DNA of 14,808 bases from DASSKO01 sp035690425 (GTDB lineage Bacteria > Actinomycetota > Actinomycetes > Propionibacteriales > Nocardioidaceae). Made by a program: the position numbers and the translations under genes. Within the stretch, counting starts at the first letter, position 1. Every line of letters starts with the position of its first letter. This document shows positions 1-7,712 of this stretch, piece after piece. The notes under the pieces were generated by a model. It saw only the letters and a program-made list of their open reading frames with translations, ran no database searches and was not told the DNA's origin. The stretch lies in assembly GCA_035690425.1 (NCBI GenBank), contig DASSKO010000002.1, positions 1 through 14,808 on the forward strand. The letters are read 5' to 3'.

Positions 1-349
1 AGGCCTCGGCGTTGCGGGCGTTCGAGGCCGAGGGCGGGCTGGCCGGGTCGGGCTGCAAGACGACCGGGTCGTGGGCGCGGCTGCACCTGCGCCGTGACCA
101 CGGCGCGCACCGGATCGTCCGACGCACCCGGCTGCTGCCGCGTTCGCCGCCGGGCAGGTCACCGTCACCACCGAACACCTCGACGGCACCGACCACCTGG
201 TCCACCACCGCCCCGACGGCACCACATTGCCCGACCCCGACCAAGCCCTCCACCACACCGTCAAACAACTCCACCTCGACCACCCGCACGCGACGGCCGA
301 CGACCCAGACCCACCGACCGGATCCCGCCATCCACCAACCGCCGCGTAG
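1..349 (+). pseudogene. DUF222/HNH-type protein remnant, frameshifted and internally deleted
   Basis: The window opens inside this gene. In frame 3 the first ~125 bases read ALRAFEAEGGLAGSGCKTTG and then SWARLHLRRDHGAHRIVRR, which resembles the N-terminal DUF222 domain that precedes HNH nuclease domains in many actinobacterial proteins. Around 125-145 the reading switches to frame 2, giving AAAFAAGQV (a typical DUF222 continuation), then VTTEHLDGTDHLVHH and a Pro/Asp/His-rich tail to a TAG at 347-349. That tail looks like the C-terminus of the same family, so the middle of the protein, including any HNH nuclease core, is missing. Both a frameshift and a large internal deletion are therefore inferred. 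DUF222/HNH genes are multicopy in actinobacteria and often decay or recombine. The assignment rests on remembered family patterns; the 5' end lies outside the window. Confidence 0.6.
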
Positions 350-579
350 GAGCGCCGCACAGGGCTGGGCGAGCCGACATATGCAGTCAGCAACAGCGTC
401 GAGTCACCGTCGAGCCCTGGCGAATCAGCGCCATCACCGCCGCCGCACTCGTCCCACTCGACTCGAGACAATCGACCGGGGGTGACCGCGATTACTCACC
501 GGTAGGGGGTAGAAACTGTCTGTGCCCCATGACACATTGAGGCTGCACAATTGCCGGACGTCACTCGAAGGACTCCACT
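350..579. other. Intergenic region upstream of the M36 peptidase
   Basis: No convincing gene is seen here. Open frames that cross it are Arg/Pro/Thr/Ser-rich and look like non-coding readings of GC-rich DNA. The last part (about 486-579) is less GC-rich and should carry the promoter of the peptidase gene, but no well-spaced -35/-10 pair stands out. A GAAGGA ribosome binding site at 567-572 ends the region, seven bases before the ATG at 580. Confidence 0.5.
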
Positions 580-3453
580 ATGCGTCGTTCCAGCTCAGCG
601 GCGGTCGCCAGTCTCGCGGCTGCCGCACTCGCCAGCACAGGGGCGCTGGCCGGGCCTCCCGCCAGTGCTGCTCCACCGGAGAGCAGCCAGCGTGCCCAGC
701 ACCTCCCCGGCCTTTTCGGTCAGGGAAACCCGCACAACATCGACCACCGTGAGGGTGAGGTTGCGCCCACCGCGGCACAGCGCGCCGCCGCCCGGCGTAC
801 ATCCGGCCAGGTCCGGTGGAACGACTACGGGGCCCCGGCGGCTGTCTTCGCGAAGAAGGCCGTGGCCAGCGGTCTGCCCGCGCAGCCGGAGCAGGCGGCC
901 CGCAGCTATCTCGCCCAGCACCGCACGCTGTTCGGCCTCGACGCCGCCGCGATCGACGACCTCGAGACCCTCGCGGTGATCCCCGTCGGCAAGGGCACGG
1001 TCGTCACCATGCGGCAGCGTGTCGAGGGCGTCCCGACCGCACAAGGCGGACTCGTCACCGTGGCGGTGCGCGACCACGCGGTGCTGCACGTCTCCTCGTC
1101 GCTGACGCGCGACGCCGGCACGCTGCCGGAGCCGCGCCTCGGCCGGTCGGCGGCTCGGCAGCGCGCTGTCGAGGCGGCCGGCCTGGCTCCGGACGACGCC
1201 AAGGTGCTGCGCACCCGCCGCGTGGCGGTACCGACCGCCGACGGCACCCGACCGGCGTACGAGGTCGTGGTGGCGGAGACCGGCGGCCACGGCGCGGCGT
1301 ATACGGTCCTGATCGACGCGAGGACCGGCGAGCTGATCGTCCGTGAGGACCTCGTCAACCACCTGGAGGACAACCCCACCTGGGAGGTCTTCGGCTCCAC
1401 GCCTTCGCTCGACGGTGACCGCTCCCGGGAGACCTGGTGCTGGATTCCGGTGGGCGGCTGCGAGGACGCAGTCGACAACGGAGCCTCGCCCTTCCCCTGG
1501 GACGTCATCGCCGCCACCGAGGACTCCACCCACACCACGCAGGGCAACAACGCCCTGTCCGGAAAGTCGTGGAACCTCCCTCCGAACGTGCCCACGATCG
1601 AGCGGACCGCGTTGCCGCGGGAGAACCGCGACTACGACTACCCGTTCGAGAACATCTGGTACGAGAGCGCCTGTGATCCGGAGGCGCTGACTGGCAACAC
1701 CGGCAACGACATCGACGCCGCCACGGCGAACCTCTTCGCCAACCACAACCGGCTGCACGACTGGAGCTACCTGCTGGGGTTCACCGAGGAGACCTGGAAC
1801 GCCCAGCAGAGCAACTTCGGGCGCGGCGGTGACGGGGCTGACCCCGAGATCGGCAAGGCGCAGTCCGGTGCCCGGCTGGGCTACCGCGACAACGCCAACC
1901 AGTACACGCCGCCCGACGGTGTCGCGCCGTGGAGCAACATGTACCTGTGGCAGCCGATTGCCGGTGGCGCCTACCCGCCGTGTGTCGATGGTGACTTCGA
2001 CGCCACGGTGATCGGGCACGAGTACACCCACATGATCACCAACCGGATGGTCGCCGGCCCCGACCAGGGGATCGACGGGTTCCAGGGCGGCGCGATGGGC
2101 GAGAGCTGGTCGGACCTGGTCGCGATGGAGTACCTCTTCGAGCGGGACGAGCGCCCGGTCGGCGACACTCGCTATGTCACCGGCGCTTACGTCACCGGTG
2201 ACAGCGAGGCCGGCATCCGCAACTACGACATGTCCGAGAGCCCGCTGAACTACTCCGACGTCGGGTACGACGTGGTCGGGCCCGGTGTGCACCAGGACGG
2301 AGAGATCTGGTCCGCCACCAACTTCGACGTCCGCGCGGCGTTCGTCGACCGCTACGGCGTGGGCGACGCCGAGCTGCAGCGCTCGTGCGCCGAGGGCGAT
2401 ACGCCGGTGGCGGAGTGCCCGGGCAACCGCAAGTGGGTGCAGCTGCTGTTCGACTCGCTGCTGGTCCCGGCCACCGGAGAGATCTCGATGGTCGACATGC
2501 GCGACGCGATGCTGACCGCCGACCAGCTGCGCTTCGACGGCGACAACCAGGGACTGATCTGGGACGCCTTCGCGCACCGGGGGCTCGGCGAGGACGCCGC
2601 CTCGGCGGGGGCGAACGACATCGACCCGCAGCCGAGCTTCTCCTCGCCGTACGCGGACAACGCCAACGTGCGGTTCCGGCCGACCGGTCGTACCGGACAG
2701 CCGGTGACGATCTACATCGGCGACTACGAGAAGGGCGTCGTGCCGGTCGCCGACACCGCCCGCGGCACCGCGTTGGACAGCAGGGTCGCCATGGTTCCCG
2801 GAAGTTACGACGCGCTGGCGGTAGGACCGACGATCGGGCACCACCGGTTCAGCTTCGAGGTGAAGTCCGGCCAGCAGCGCACGATCCCCGTCCGCGTGCG
2901 GCGCAACCTCGCGGCAGCGGCCAACGGCGCCACCGCGACCGGTGACGGCGTGGGCGCATCAGCGTTGCTCGACGCGACCGAGTCCACCGACTGGGAGGCG
3001 AACGCCCAGGACGTGGACGGTCTCGGGGTTACCGTCGACCTCGCCGGCGACCGCGCGAAGCAGGTCAGGCGGGTCAACGTCAGCGCCTACTACGAGTCCG
3101 GCAGCCGCTTCAGCGCGCTGCGGCAGTTCGAGGTGCTCGCGTGCAACGCCTCGCGGGGTGCCGACTGTGCTGACCCGGAGGACTTCGAGCAGGTCTACCG
3201 CAGCCCGGCCGACGCGTTCCCCGGCGACGGCTTCCGCCCGACCGCTCCCGACCTCAACCTGCGGTCGTTCGCGATCCCGCGGACCAGGGCGACGCATCTG
3301 CGCCTGGAGGTCGTGAGCAACCAGTGCACCGGTGGCCCGGAGTTCCAGGGTGACCAGGACAACGACCCGGCGACCAACACCGACTGCCCGACCGGTGCAC
3401 CGGACGTGGCGCAGGTGGTGCGGGCCGCGGAGTTCCAGGCCTTCCGCAGGTAG
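580..3453 (+). CDS. Secreted M36 (fungalysin-family) zinc metallopeptidase
   Basis: Predicted extracellular endopeptidase of 957 aa. Residues 1-30 form a Sec signal peptide (RR near the N-terminus, Ala-rich core, probable cleavage after ASA30). An FTP/propeptide-like region lies at about 108-195, with SYLAQHRTLFGLD at its start. The catalytic domain spans roughly 290-690. It contains the family segment FANHNRLHDWSYLLGF from 386, the zinc motif HEYTH (H480, E481, H484), a downstream GESWSDL whose E508 fits the third zinc ligand, and GVHQDGEIWSA, where H571 fits the transition-state histidine. Residues ~775-957 form a separate C-terminal module that looks like a galactose-binding/discoidin fold and contains several cysteines. 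The start is set by GAAGGA seven bases upstream. The gene is monocistronic, with a hairpin just after its stop. The M36 call is strong; the C-terminal fold is inferred, and the natural substrate is unknown. Confidence 0.9.
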   Translation: MRRSSSAAVASLAAAALASTGALAGPPASAAPPESSQRAQHLPGLFGQGNPHNIDHREGEVAPTAAQRAAARRTSGQVRWNDYGAPAAVFAKKAVASGLPAQPEQAARSYLAQHRTLFGLDAAAIDDLETLAVIPVGKGTVVTMRQRVEGVPTAQGGLVTVAVRDHAVLHVSSSLTRDAGTLPEPRLGRSAARQRAVEAAGLAPDDAKVLRTRRVAVPTADGTRPAYEVVVAETGGHGAAYTVLIDARTGELIVREDLVNHLEDNPTWEVFGSTPSLDGDRSRETWCWIPVGGCEDAVDNGASPFPWDVIAATEDSTHTTQGNNALSGKSWNLPPNVPTIERTALPRENRDYDYPFENIWYESACDPEALTGNTGNDIDAATANLFANHNRLHDWSYLLGFTEETWNAQQSNFGRGGDGADPEIGKAQSGARLGYRDNANQYTPPDGVAPWSNMYLWQPIAGGAYPPCVDGDFDATVIGHEYTHMITNRMVAGPDQGIDGFQGGAMGESWSDLVAMEYLFERDERPVGDTRYVTGAYVTGDSEAGIRNYDMSESPLNYSDVGYDVVGPGVHQDGEIWSATNFDVRAAFVDRYGVGDAELQRSCAEGDTPVAECPGNRKWVQLLFDSLLVPATGEISMVDMRDAMLTADQLRFDGDNQGLIWDAFAHRGLGEDAASAGANDIDPQPSFSSPYADNANVRFRPTGRTGQPVTIYIGDYEKGVVPVADTARGTALDSRVAMVPGSYDALAVGPTIGHHRFSFEVKSGQQRTIPVRVRRNLAAAANGATATGDGVGASALLDATESTDWEANAQDVDGLGVTVDLAGDRAKQVRRVNVSAYYESGSRFSALRQFEVLACNASRGADCADPEDFEQVYRSPADAFPGDGFRPTAPDLNLRSFAIPRTRATHLRLEVVSNQCTGGPEFQGDQDNDPATNTDCPTGAPDVAQVVRAAEFQAFRR

Positions 3454-3462
3454 GTGCACTGC

Positions 3463-3503
3463 CAACGTGCCCCGGTCAGGTCTCGGCTGGCCGGGGCACG
3501 TTG
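3463..3503 (+). terminator. Hairpin after the M36 peptidase gene
   Basis: A perfect 13-bp inverted repeat, CAACGTGCCCCGG at 3463-3475 and CCGGGGCACGTTG at 3491-3503, encloses a 15-base loop and starts 10 bases after the stop codon. It has no U-tract, which is common for terminator-like hairpins in actinobacteria. Confidence 0.65.
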
Positions 3504-3536
3504 CATGGGAGCAGGGCGCGGGGGTACGACGCCTAC

Positions 3537-3947
3537 ATGGACCTGGACCAGGCACGCGACTTCATCCGGGACAACCACCGTGCCGTGCTCGCGACCCGCC
3601 GTGCGGGTGGCTCGATCCAGCAGTCGCCCGTGCTCGTGGCGGTCGACGAGCACGGTCGCGCCGTCATCAGCAGCCGGGAGCCCGCCTACAAGACGCGGAA
3701 CCTGCGCGCGGACCCGTGGGCGCAGCTGTGCGTCTTCACCGAGAAGTTCTTCGGCCGCTGGGTCTACGTCGAGGGATCCGCCGAGGTGGTGTCGCTGCCC
3801 GACGCGATGGAGGGGCTGGTCGACTACTACCGCAGGGTGTCCGGCGAGCACCCCGACTGGGACGACTACCGGCGCACGATGGAGCAGGAGCGCCGGGTGC
3901 TGCTGCGGGTGGCGCTCAGCGCCGCAGGTCCGGACCGGCAGGGCTGA
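3537..3947 (+). CDS. PPOX-class flavin/F420-dependent split-barrel protein
   Basis: A 136-aa protein that resembles the pyridoxamine 5'-phosphate oxidase-like split-barrel family (TIGR03618-type, F420- or FMN-dependent reductases). Recognisable features are the N-terminal helix MDLDQARDFIRDNHRAVLAT, the segment GSIQQSPVLVAVDEHGRAVIS, the SREPAYKTRNLRADPWAQLC stretch typical of cofactor-phosphate contacts, and RWVYVEGSAEVV. Length matches the family. The ATG at 3537 is preferred because the family motif begins there; an in-frame TTG at 3501 would start inside the terminator hairpin. The ribosome binding site is weak (GGGGG about 12 bases upstream). The substrate cannot be deduced, and F420 versus FMN use is not decided by sequence alone. 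The gene stands alone and converges on the oxidase operon. Confidence 0.8.
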   Translation: MDLDQARDFIRDNHRAVLATRRAGGSIQQSPVLVAVDEHGRAVISSREPAYKTRNLRADPWAQLCVFTEKFFGRWVYVEGSAEVVSLPDAMEGLVDYYRRVSGEHPDWDDYRRTMEQERRVLLRVALSAAGPDRQG

Positions 3948-3975
3948 TCGCCCGCGGGGGCTCCCTTCCCCGGGT

Positions 3976-4005
3976 CGAGGACGCCATGTGCACATGGCGT
4001 TCTCG
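3976..4005. terminator. Long palindrome / bidirectional terminator between convergent genes
   Basis: A perfect 20-bp palindrome at 3981-4000 (ACGCCATGTG followed by its own reverse complement) extends outward to 3976-4005 through one G-T wobble. As RNA it gives a stem of about 13 bp with a TGCA loop in either direction. It sits 28 bases after the split-barrel gene's stop and 107 bases past the 3' end of the oxidase operon, so it could stop transcription both ways. Perfect palindromes can also be protein-binding sites. Confidence 0.6.
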
Positions 4006-4075
4006 TGCTGCCCGAGGCTTGCCGGCCATGGGAGGCACGAGAACCGCTCGGGACCCCCGGCGGGTCGCAACACGA

Positions 4076-4123
4076 CCCGGTCAGGACCCAACCCGGTCAG
4101 GACGCAGCCCGGTCAGCCCAGCA
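4076..4123. repeat. 16-bp tandem repeat, three copies, overlapping the Mo-subunit stop codon
   Basis: The word CCCGGTCAG recurs at 4076, 4092 and 4108, an exact 16-base period. The first two copies share CCCGGTCAGGAC and the third diverges after nine bases. The stop codon of the minus-strand molybdenum subunit (4113-4115) lies inside the third copy, so the repeat touches the extreme C-terminal codons. Confidence 0.7.
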
Positions 4124-6212
4124 GCCGGTCCGGCGTGATCGGCAGGTCCCGCACGCGAATGCCGGTCGCGTTGTAGGTGGCGTTCGCGACGGCGGCGGCC
4201 GCGCCGACGATGCCGATCTCACCGATGCCCTTGGAGCCCATCGGGTTCGCGTGCGGGTCGGTCTCCTCCAGCCACGTCGCCTCGATGTCGCCGACGTCGG
4301 CGTTGGTGGCGATGTGGTATTCGGCGAAGTCGTGGTTGACCACGTGGCCGGTCGCATGGTCGAGCACGCTGTCCTCGTGCAGCGCCATCGACAGCCCCAT
4401 CGTCATGCCGCCGACGAGCTGTGACCGCGCCGTGCGTGGGTTGATGATCCGGCCCACGGAGAACACACCGAGCATCCGCGGCACCCGGATCTCACCGGTG
4501 TCGGCATGCACCCGCACCTCGGCGAACTGCGCGCCGAAGGAGTGCACCGCGAACTTCTTGACGTCGGGATTCTTCGGCATCCCGCCCTGCATCTCGGCAC
4601 CGGGGCGTGGGGTGGCGCCGTGCTCGTCGCGGAAGGCCCGCGCGGTCGCCACGATCGTGGAGCCCCACGAGGTGATGCCCGACGAACCGCCGGCGACCGT
4701 GGCCATCGGCAGGTCGGTGTCACCGATCTCGACCGTCACCGCCTCGACCGGGCACTCCAGCGCGTCGGCCGCGATCTGGGTCAGCGCGGTCCAGGTGCCG
4801 GTGCCGATGTCAGCCGCCCCGATGCGCACCGTGTAACGACCGTCGCCGGCATAGCCGATCGCGGCCTGCGACCCCGGCATCCCGTACACCGGGTACGTCG
4901 AGCTCGCCACCCCTAGCCCGACCAGCCAGTCGCCGTCGCGACGTCGACCGGGGTCGGGACTGCGCCGCTCCCAGCCGAAACGACCGGCCCCCTGCTGCAG
5001 GCACTGCACCAGATGCCGGCTCGACCAGGGCTTGCCCGACTCGGGGTCGACCTCGGGGTCGTTGCGCACCCGCAGCTCGATCGGGTCCAAGCCGCAGGCC
5101 TCGGCCAGCTCGTCCAGCGCGACCTCCGGCGCGAACGAGCCGGGACACTCGCCGGGTGCCCGCATCCACGACGGCACGGGTACGTCGAGGGCGGCGAGGC
5201 GGTGTGAGGTGCGCCGGTTCGGCGCGGCGTACATCATCCGGGTGGCGACCGCGGTCTGCTCGGCGAACTCCTTGATCGTCGCGGTGTGCTCCACGACCTC
5301 GTGGGCGATCGCGGTCAGGTGCCCGTCGGCGTTGGCGCCGAGCCGCACGTGCTGGATGGTCGGTGTGCGGTGGCCGGCGAGGCTGAACATCTGCTGCCGG
5401 GTCAGCGCGAGCTTGACCCCACGCCCCGGCGCCGCCTGCGCGCACAGGCCGGCGAGCACGTTGTGCGCATGGGGCATCCCCTTGGACCCGAAGCCGCCTC
5501 CGACGTGCGGCGAGACCACGCGCAGCTGGTCCGGTTCGAGCCCGAAGACCGGCGCCAGCGTGGTGCGCACGGTGTGCACGCCCTGGGTGGAATCGAACAA
5601 CGTCAGCCTCGGGCCGTCCCCCTTCTCGCCGGCACGGGACCAGACGGCAACCGTGGTGTGTGGCTCCATCGGGTTGTTGTGCTCCATCGGCGTCGTGTAG
5701 GTGTGGTCGATGGTGATGGCCGCGGACGCCATCGCGGCATCGACGTCGCCCTCGTCGCTGTCGGTGGCGAACGTGGGGTTCACCTGCTCCGGTGCGTACA
5801 GGTCGGGATGGTCGGCCCGCAGCTCGGTGTCGTGCTGCTCGGCCTCGTAGGTCACCTCGACCAGGCCGGCGGCGTGCCGGGCCACCTCCGGCGTCTCGGC
5901 GATCACGGCTGCGATGAGCTGGCCGCGAAACGCCACGAGATCCGACTGCAGCGGCGCCAGCTCGGTGTCGTCGGTGTTCGCCAGCCGCGCGGCGTTGTGG
6001 TGGGTGAGCACCGCGACGACGCCCTCCACCCGCTCTGCCGCCGACGTGTCGATGGAGGCGACCCGTCCGCGGGCGATGGTGGACTGCACCGGATGCACGT
6101 AGGCGGGGTCGTCGACCGCCTGCTCGTACGCGTACGTCGCGGTGCCGGTGACCTTTGCGGGGCCGTCGAGACGTCGCATCGACGTACCCATGGCGGTGGC
6201 GTGCACGGTCAT
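4113..6212 (-). CDS. Molybdenum-binding subunit of a xanthine dehydrogenase-family aldehyde oxidoreductase (PaoC/YagR-like)
   Basis: Large catalytic subunit, 699 aa, of a molybdenum hydroxylase that oxidises aldehydes or N-heterocycles with water as oxygen donor. It begins MTVHATAMGTSMRRLDGPAK, the usual start of the aldehyde-oxidase a/b hammerhead domain. Family motifs follow in order: MEHNNPMEPHTTVAVW, VVSPHVGGGFGSKG (molybdopterin contact), MRAPGECPGSFAPEVALDEL, IGAADIGTGTWTAL, and near the end GSKGIGEIG, where E665 fits the catalytic glutamate. Length and order match PaoC/YagR (about 700-730 aa) better than the longer XdhB/XdhA forms. The ATG at 6212 overlaps the stop of the FAD gene by four bases (ATGA), showing translational coupling; a longer in-frame extension upstream lies within the FAD gene and is rejected. 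No XdhC/PaoD-type cofactor chaperone is present in the window. Substrate is not determined; aromatic or aliphatic aldehydes are the best guess by analogy. Confidence 0.9.
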   Translation of the reverse strand: MTVHATAMGTSMRRLDGPAKVTGTATYAYEQAVDDPAYVHPVQSTIARGRVASIDTSAAERVEGVVAVLTHHNAARLANTDDTELAPLQSDLVAFRGQLIAAVIAETPEVARHAAGLVEVTYEAEQHDTELRADHPDLYAPEQVNPTFATDSDEGDVDAAMASAAITIDHTYTTPMEHNNPMEPHTTVAVWSRAGEKGDGPRLTLFDSTQGVHTVRTTLAPVFGLEPDQLRVVSPHVGGGFGSKGMPHAHNVLAGLCAQAAPGRGVKLALTRQQMFSLAGHRTPTIQHVRLGANADGHLTAIAHEVVEHTATIKEFAEQTAVATRMMYAAPNRRTSHRLAALDVPVPSWMRAPGECPGSFAPEVALDELAEACGLDPIELRVRNDPEVDPESGKPWSSRHLVQCLQQGAGRFGWERRSPDPGRRRDGDWLVGLGVASSTYPVYGMPGSQAAIGYAGDGRYTVRIGAADIGTGTWTALTQIAADALECPVEAVTVEIGDTDLPMATVAGGSSGITSWGSTIVATARAFRDEHGATPRPGAEMQGGMPKNPDVKKFAVHSFGAQFAEVRVHADTGEIRVPRMLGVFSVGRIINPRTARSQLVGGMTMGLSMALHEDSVLDHATGHVVNHDFAEYHIATNADVGDIEATWLEETDPHANPMGSKGIGEIGIVGAAAAVANATYNATGIRVRDLPITPDRLLG

Positions 6213-7201
6213 GCTCCGTCCTCCCCGGCGAGCTGGCGCAGGACGGCGACCAGGGTGTTGCGCGTCATCGCCACCTTGAACTCGTTGCCGGCCACCGGCC
6301 GGGCTGCGGCCAGCTCGGCGTCGGCGGCGGCGCGGAACGACTCGTCGGTGGGTGGAGAGCCACGCAGCGCGTCCTCGGCCGCGGTCGCGCGCCACGGCTT
6401 GTGGGCGACGCCGCCGAGTGCGATGCGTGCGTCGCGAATGGTGCCGTCGTCGATGTCGAGGGCGGCGGCCACCGAGACCAGCGCGAACGCGTAGCTGGCC
6501 CGGTCGCGCACCTTCCGGTACGTCGAGCGGGCGGCAAACGCCAGATCGGGCAGCTCCACCGCGGTGATCAGCTCACCGTGCTGCAGCACCGTGTCGCGAT
6601 GCGGCTCGTCGCCGGGAAGCCGGTGGAAGTCGGTCAGCCCGATGGTGCGCTCGCCGTCCGGCCCCAGCACGACCACGACCGCGTCGAGCGCCAGCATCGC
6701 GACGGCCATGTCGGAGGGGTGGACCGCGATGCATTCCTCGGACGCACCGAGGATGGCGTGGTAGCGGGTGTAGCCACCGATCGCGGAGCACCCGGACCCG
6801 GGGTCGCGCTTGTTGCACGGCGTCGTGACGTCCTGGAAGTAGACGCAGCGGGTGCGCTGCAGCAGGTTGCCCGCAGTGGTGGCGGCGTTGCGGAGCTGAC
6901 CGGACGCGCCGGCGAGCAGGGCCCGGGACAGCGCGGGGTAGCGCTGCCGGATCAGCGGGTGGGCCGCGAGGTCGCTGTTGCGCACCGCCGCCCCGATCCG
7001 CACCCCTCCACTCGCAAGCTCCTCGACTCGGTCGAGCGGCAGCCGGGACACGTCGACCAGCAGCTCGGGGCTGGCGACGCCGAGCTTCATGTGGTCGACG
7101 AGGTTGGTCCCGCCGCCGAGGAACGCCGCGCCCGGGGTGCGCGCCACCGTGGCCACGGCTTGCCTCGGATCGTCCGCGCGCTGGTACTCGAAGGGGATCA
7201 T
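6209..7201 (-). CDS. FAD-binding subunit with 4Fe-4S motif (PaoB/YagS-like)
   Basis: Medium subunit, 330 aa, that carries electrons from the iron-sulfur subunit to an acceptor through FAD. The FAD_binding_5 signature is present: FLGGGTNLVDHMKLG (27-41) and IGAAVRNSDLAAHP, then GQLRNAATTAGNLLQRTRC. After this it has the insertion characteristic of the PaoB/YagS group: CVYFQD, PCNKRDPGSGC, RYHAILGASEECIAVHPSD. The four cysteines C119, C129, C138 and C157 fit the ligands of the additional [4Fe-4S] cluster known in E. coli PaoB. The start at 7201 (MIPFEYQRAD) matches the family N-terminus and has a GTGAGG-like site upstream; it lies seven bases past the stop of the 2Fe-2S gene. The 3' end overlaps the molybdenum subunit by ATGA. 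The three genes are therefore one operon in Fe-S, FAD, Mo order. Confidence 0.9.
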   Translation of the reverse strand: MIPFEYQRADDPRQAVATVARTPGAAFLGGGTNLVDHMKLGVASPELLVDVSRLPLDRVEELASGGVRIGAAVRNSDLAAHPLIRQRYPALSRALLAGASGQLRNAATTAGNLLQRTRCVYFQDVTTPCNKRDPGSGCSAIGGYTRYHAILGASEECIAVHPSDMAVAMLALDAVVVVLGPDGERTIGLTDFHRLPGDEPHRDTVLQHGELITAVELPDLAFAARSTYRKVRDRASYAFALVSVAAALDIDDGTIRDARIALGGVAHKPWRATAAEDALRGSPPTDESFRAAADAELAAARPVAGNEFKVAMTRNTLVAVLRQLAGEDGA

Positions 7202-7208
7202 GGTGCCC

Positions 7209-7712
7209 TCACCCCGCCGTCGCCCGGAGCGCGGCCACGATGTTGACGTAGGCACCACACCGGCACAGGTTGCCGCTCATCCGCTCCCGGATCTCCTCGT
7301 CGTCGAGCTCGACGACGCCCTCGAGGCCTGCGGTGACATGGCTGGGCGCGCCCGCCTTCGCCTCCTCCAGCATCCCCACGGCAGAGCAGATCTGTCCCGG
7401 TGTGCAGTAGCCGCATTGGAAGCCGTCGTGCTCGATGAAGGCCCGCTGCACCGGATGCAGGGAGTCGCCATCGGTCAGCCCGGCGGCGGTCGTGACCTGC
7501 GCGCCGTCGTGAGCGACCGCGAAGGTGAGGCAGCTGACCACGCGTCTGCCATCCAGCAGCACGGTGCACGCGCCGCACTGTCCGTGGTCGCAGCCCTTCT
7601 TCGGTGAGGTGACGGCCAGCCGGTCCCGGAGCGCGTCCAGCAGGGTGGTTCGGGTATCGACCGCCAGCGACCGCTCTGCGCCGTCGACATGCAGGGTGAG
7701 CCTGGTGTCCAT
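7209..7712 (-). CDS. 2Fe-2S subunit of aldehyde oxidoreductase (PaoA/YagT-like)
   Basis: Small electron-transfer subunit, 167 aa, with two [2Fe-2S] clusters. The N-terminal plant-type ferredoxin fold shows KKGCDHGQCGACTVLLDG with C41, C46, C49 and then C61. The C-terminal helical domain shows GFQCGYCTPGQI (C100, C103) and GNLCRCGAYVNI (C150, C152). All eight ligands are in place. The protein starts directly at MDTRLTLHVDG, so unlike E. coli PaoA it has no twin-arginine leader and the complex should be cytoplasmic. GAGAGG at 7719-7724, six bases upstream, supports the ATG at 7712. It is the first gene of the operon and is followed after seven bases by the FAD subunit gene. A perfect 15-bp tandem repeat lies just upstream. 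Confidence 0.92.
   Translation of the reverse strand: MDTRLTLHVDGAERSLAVDTRTTLLDALRDRLAVTSPKKGCDHGQCGACTVLLDGRRVVSCLTFAVAHDGAQVTTAAGLTDGDSLHPVQRAFIEHDGFQCGYCTPGQICSAVGMLEEAKAGAPSHVTAGLEGVVELDDEEIRERMSGNLCRCGAYVNIVAALRATAG

Noticed and set aside
12..485. 157-codon open frame reading through the left edge as one intact gene
   Set aside because: Only its first ~40 residues look like a protein; after that the DUF222 pattern continues in another frame, so it is a broken gene.
595..2844. Very long open frame on the minus strand opposite the M36 peptidase gene
   Set aside because: Its translation is Val/Arg/Gly/His-rich with no recognisable domain and mirrors the codon pattern of the real gene; high GC content creates such antisense frames.
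3501..3536. TTG start for the split-barrel protein
   Set aside because: It would begin inside the terminator hairpin and add residues not typical of the family; ATG at 3537 begins the conserved helix.
6213..6395. N-terminal extension of the molybdenum subunit upstream of 6212
   Set aside because: It would lie inside the FAD gene in another frame and is Arg-rich; the ATGA overlap at 6209-6212 gives a normal family start.
5286..6494. 402-codon plus-strand open frame opposite the molybdenum subunit gene
   Set aside because: Low-complexity antisense translation, with all family motifs on the other strand.
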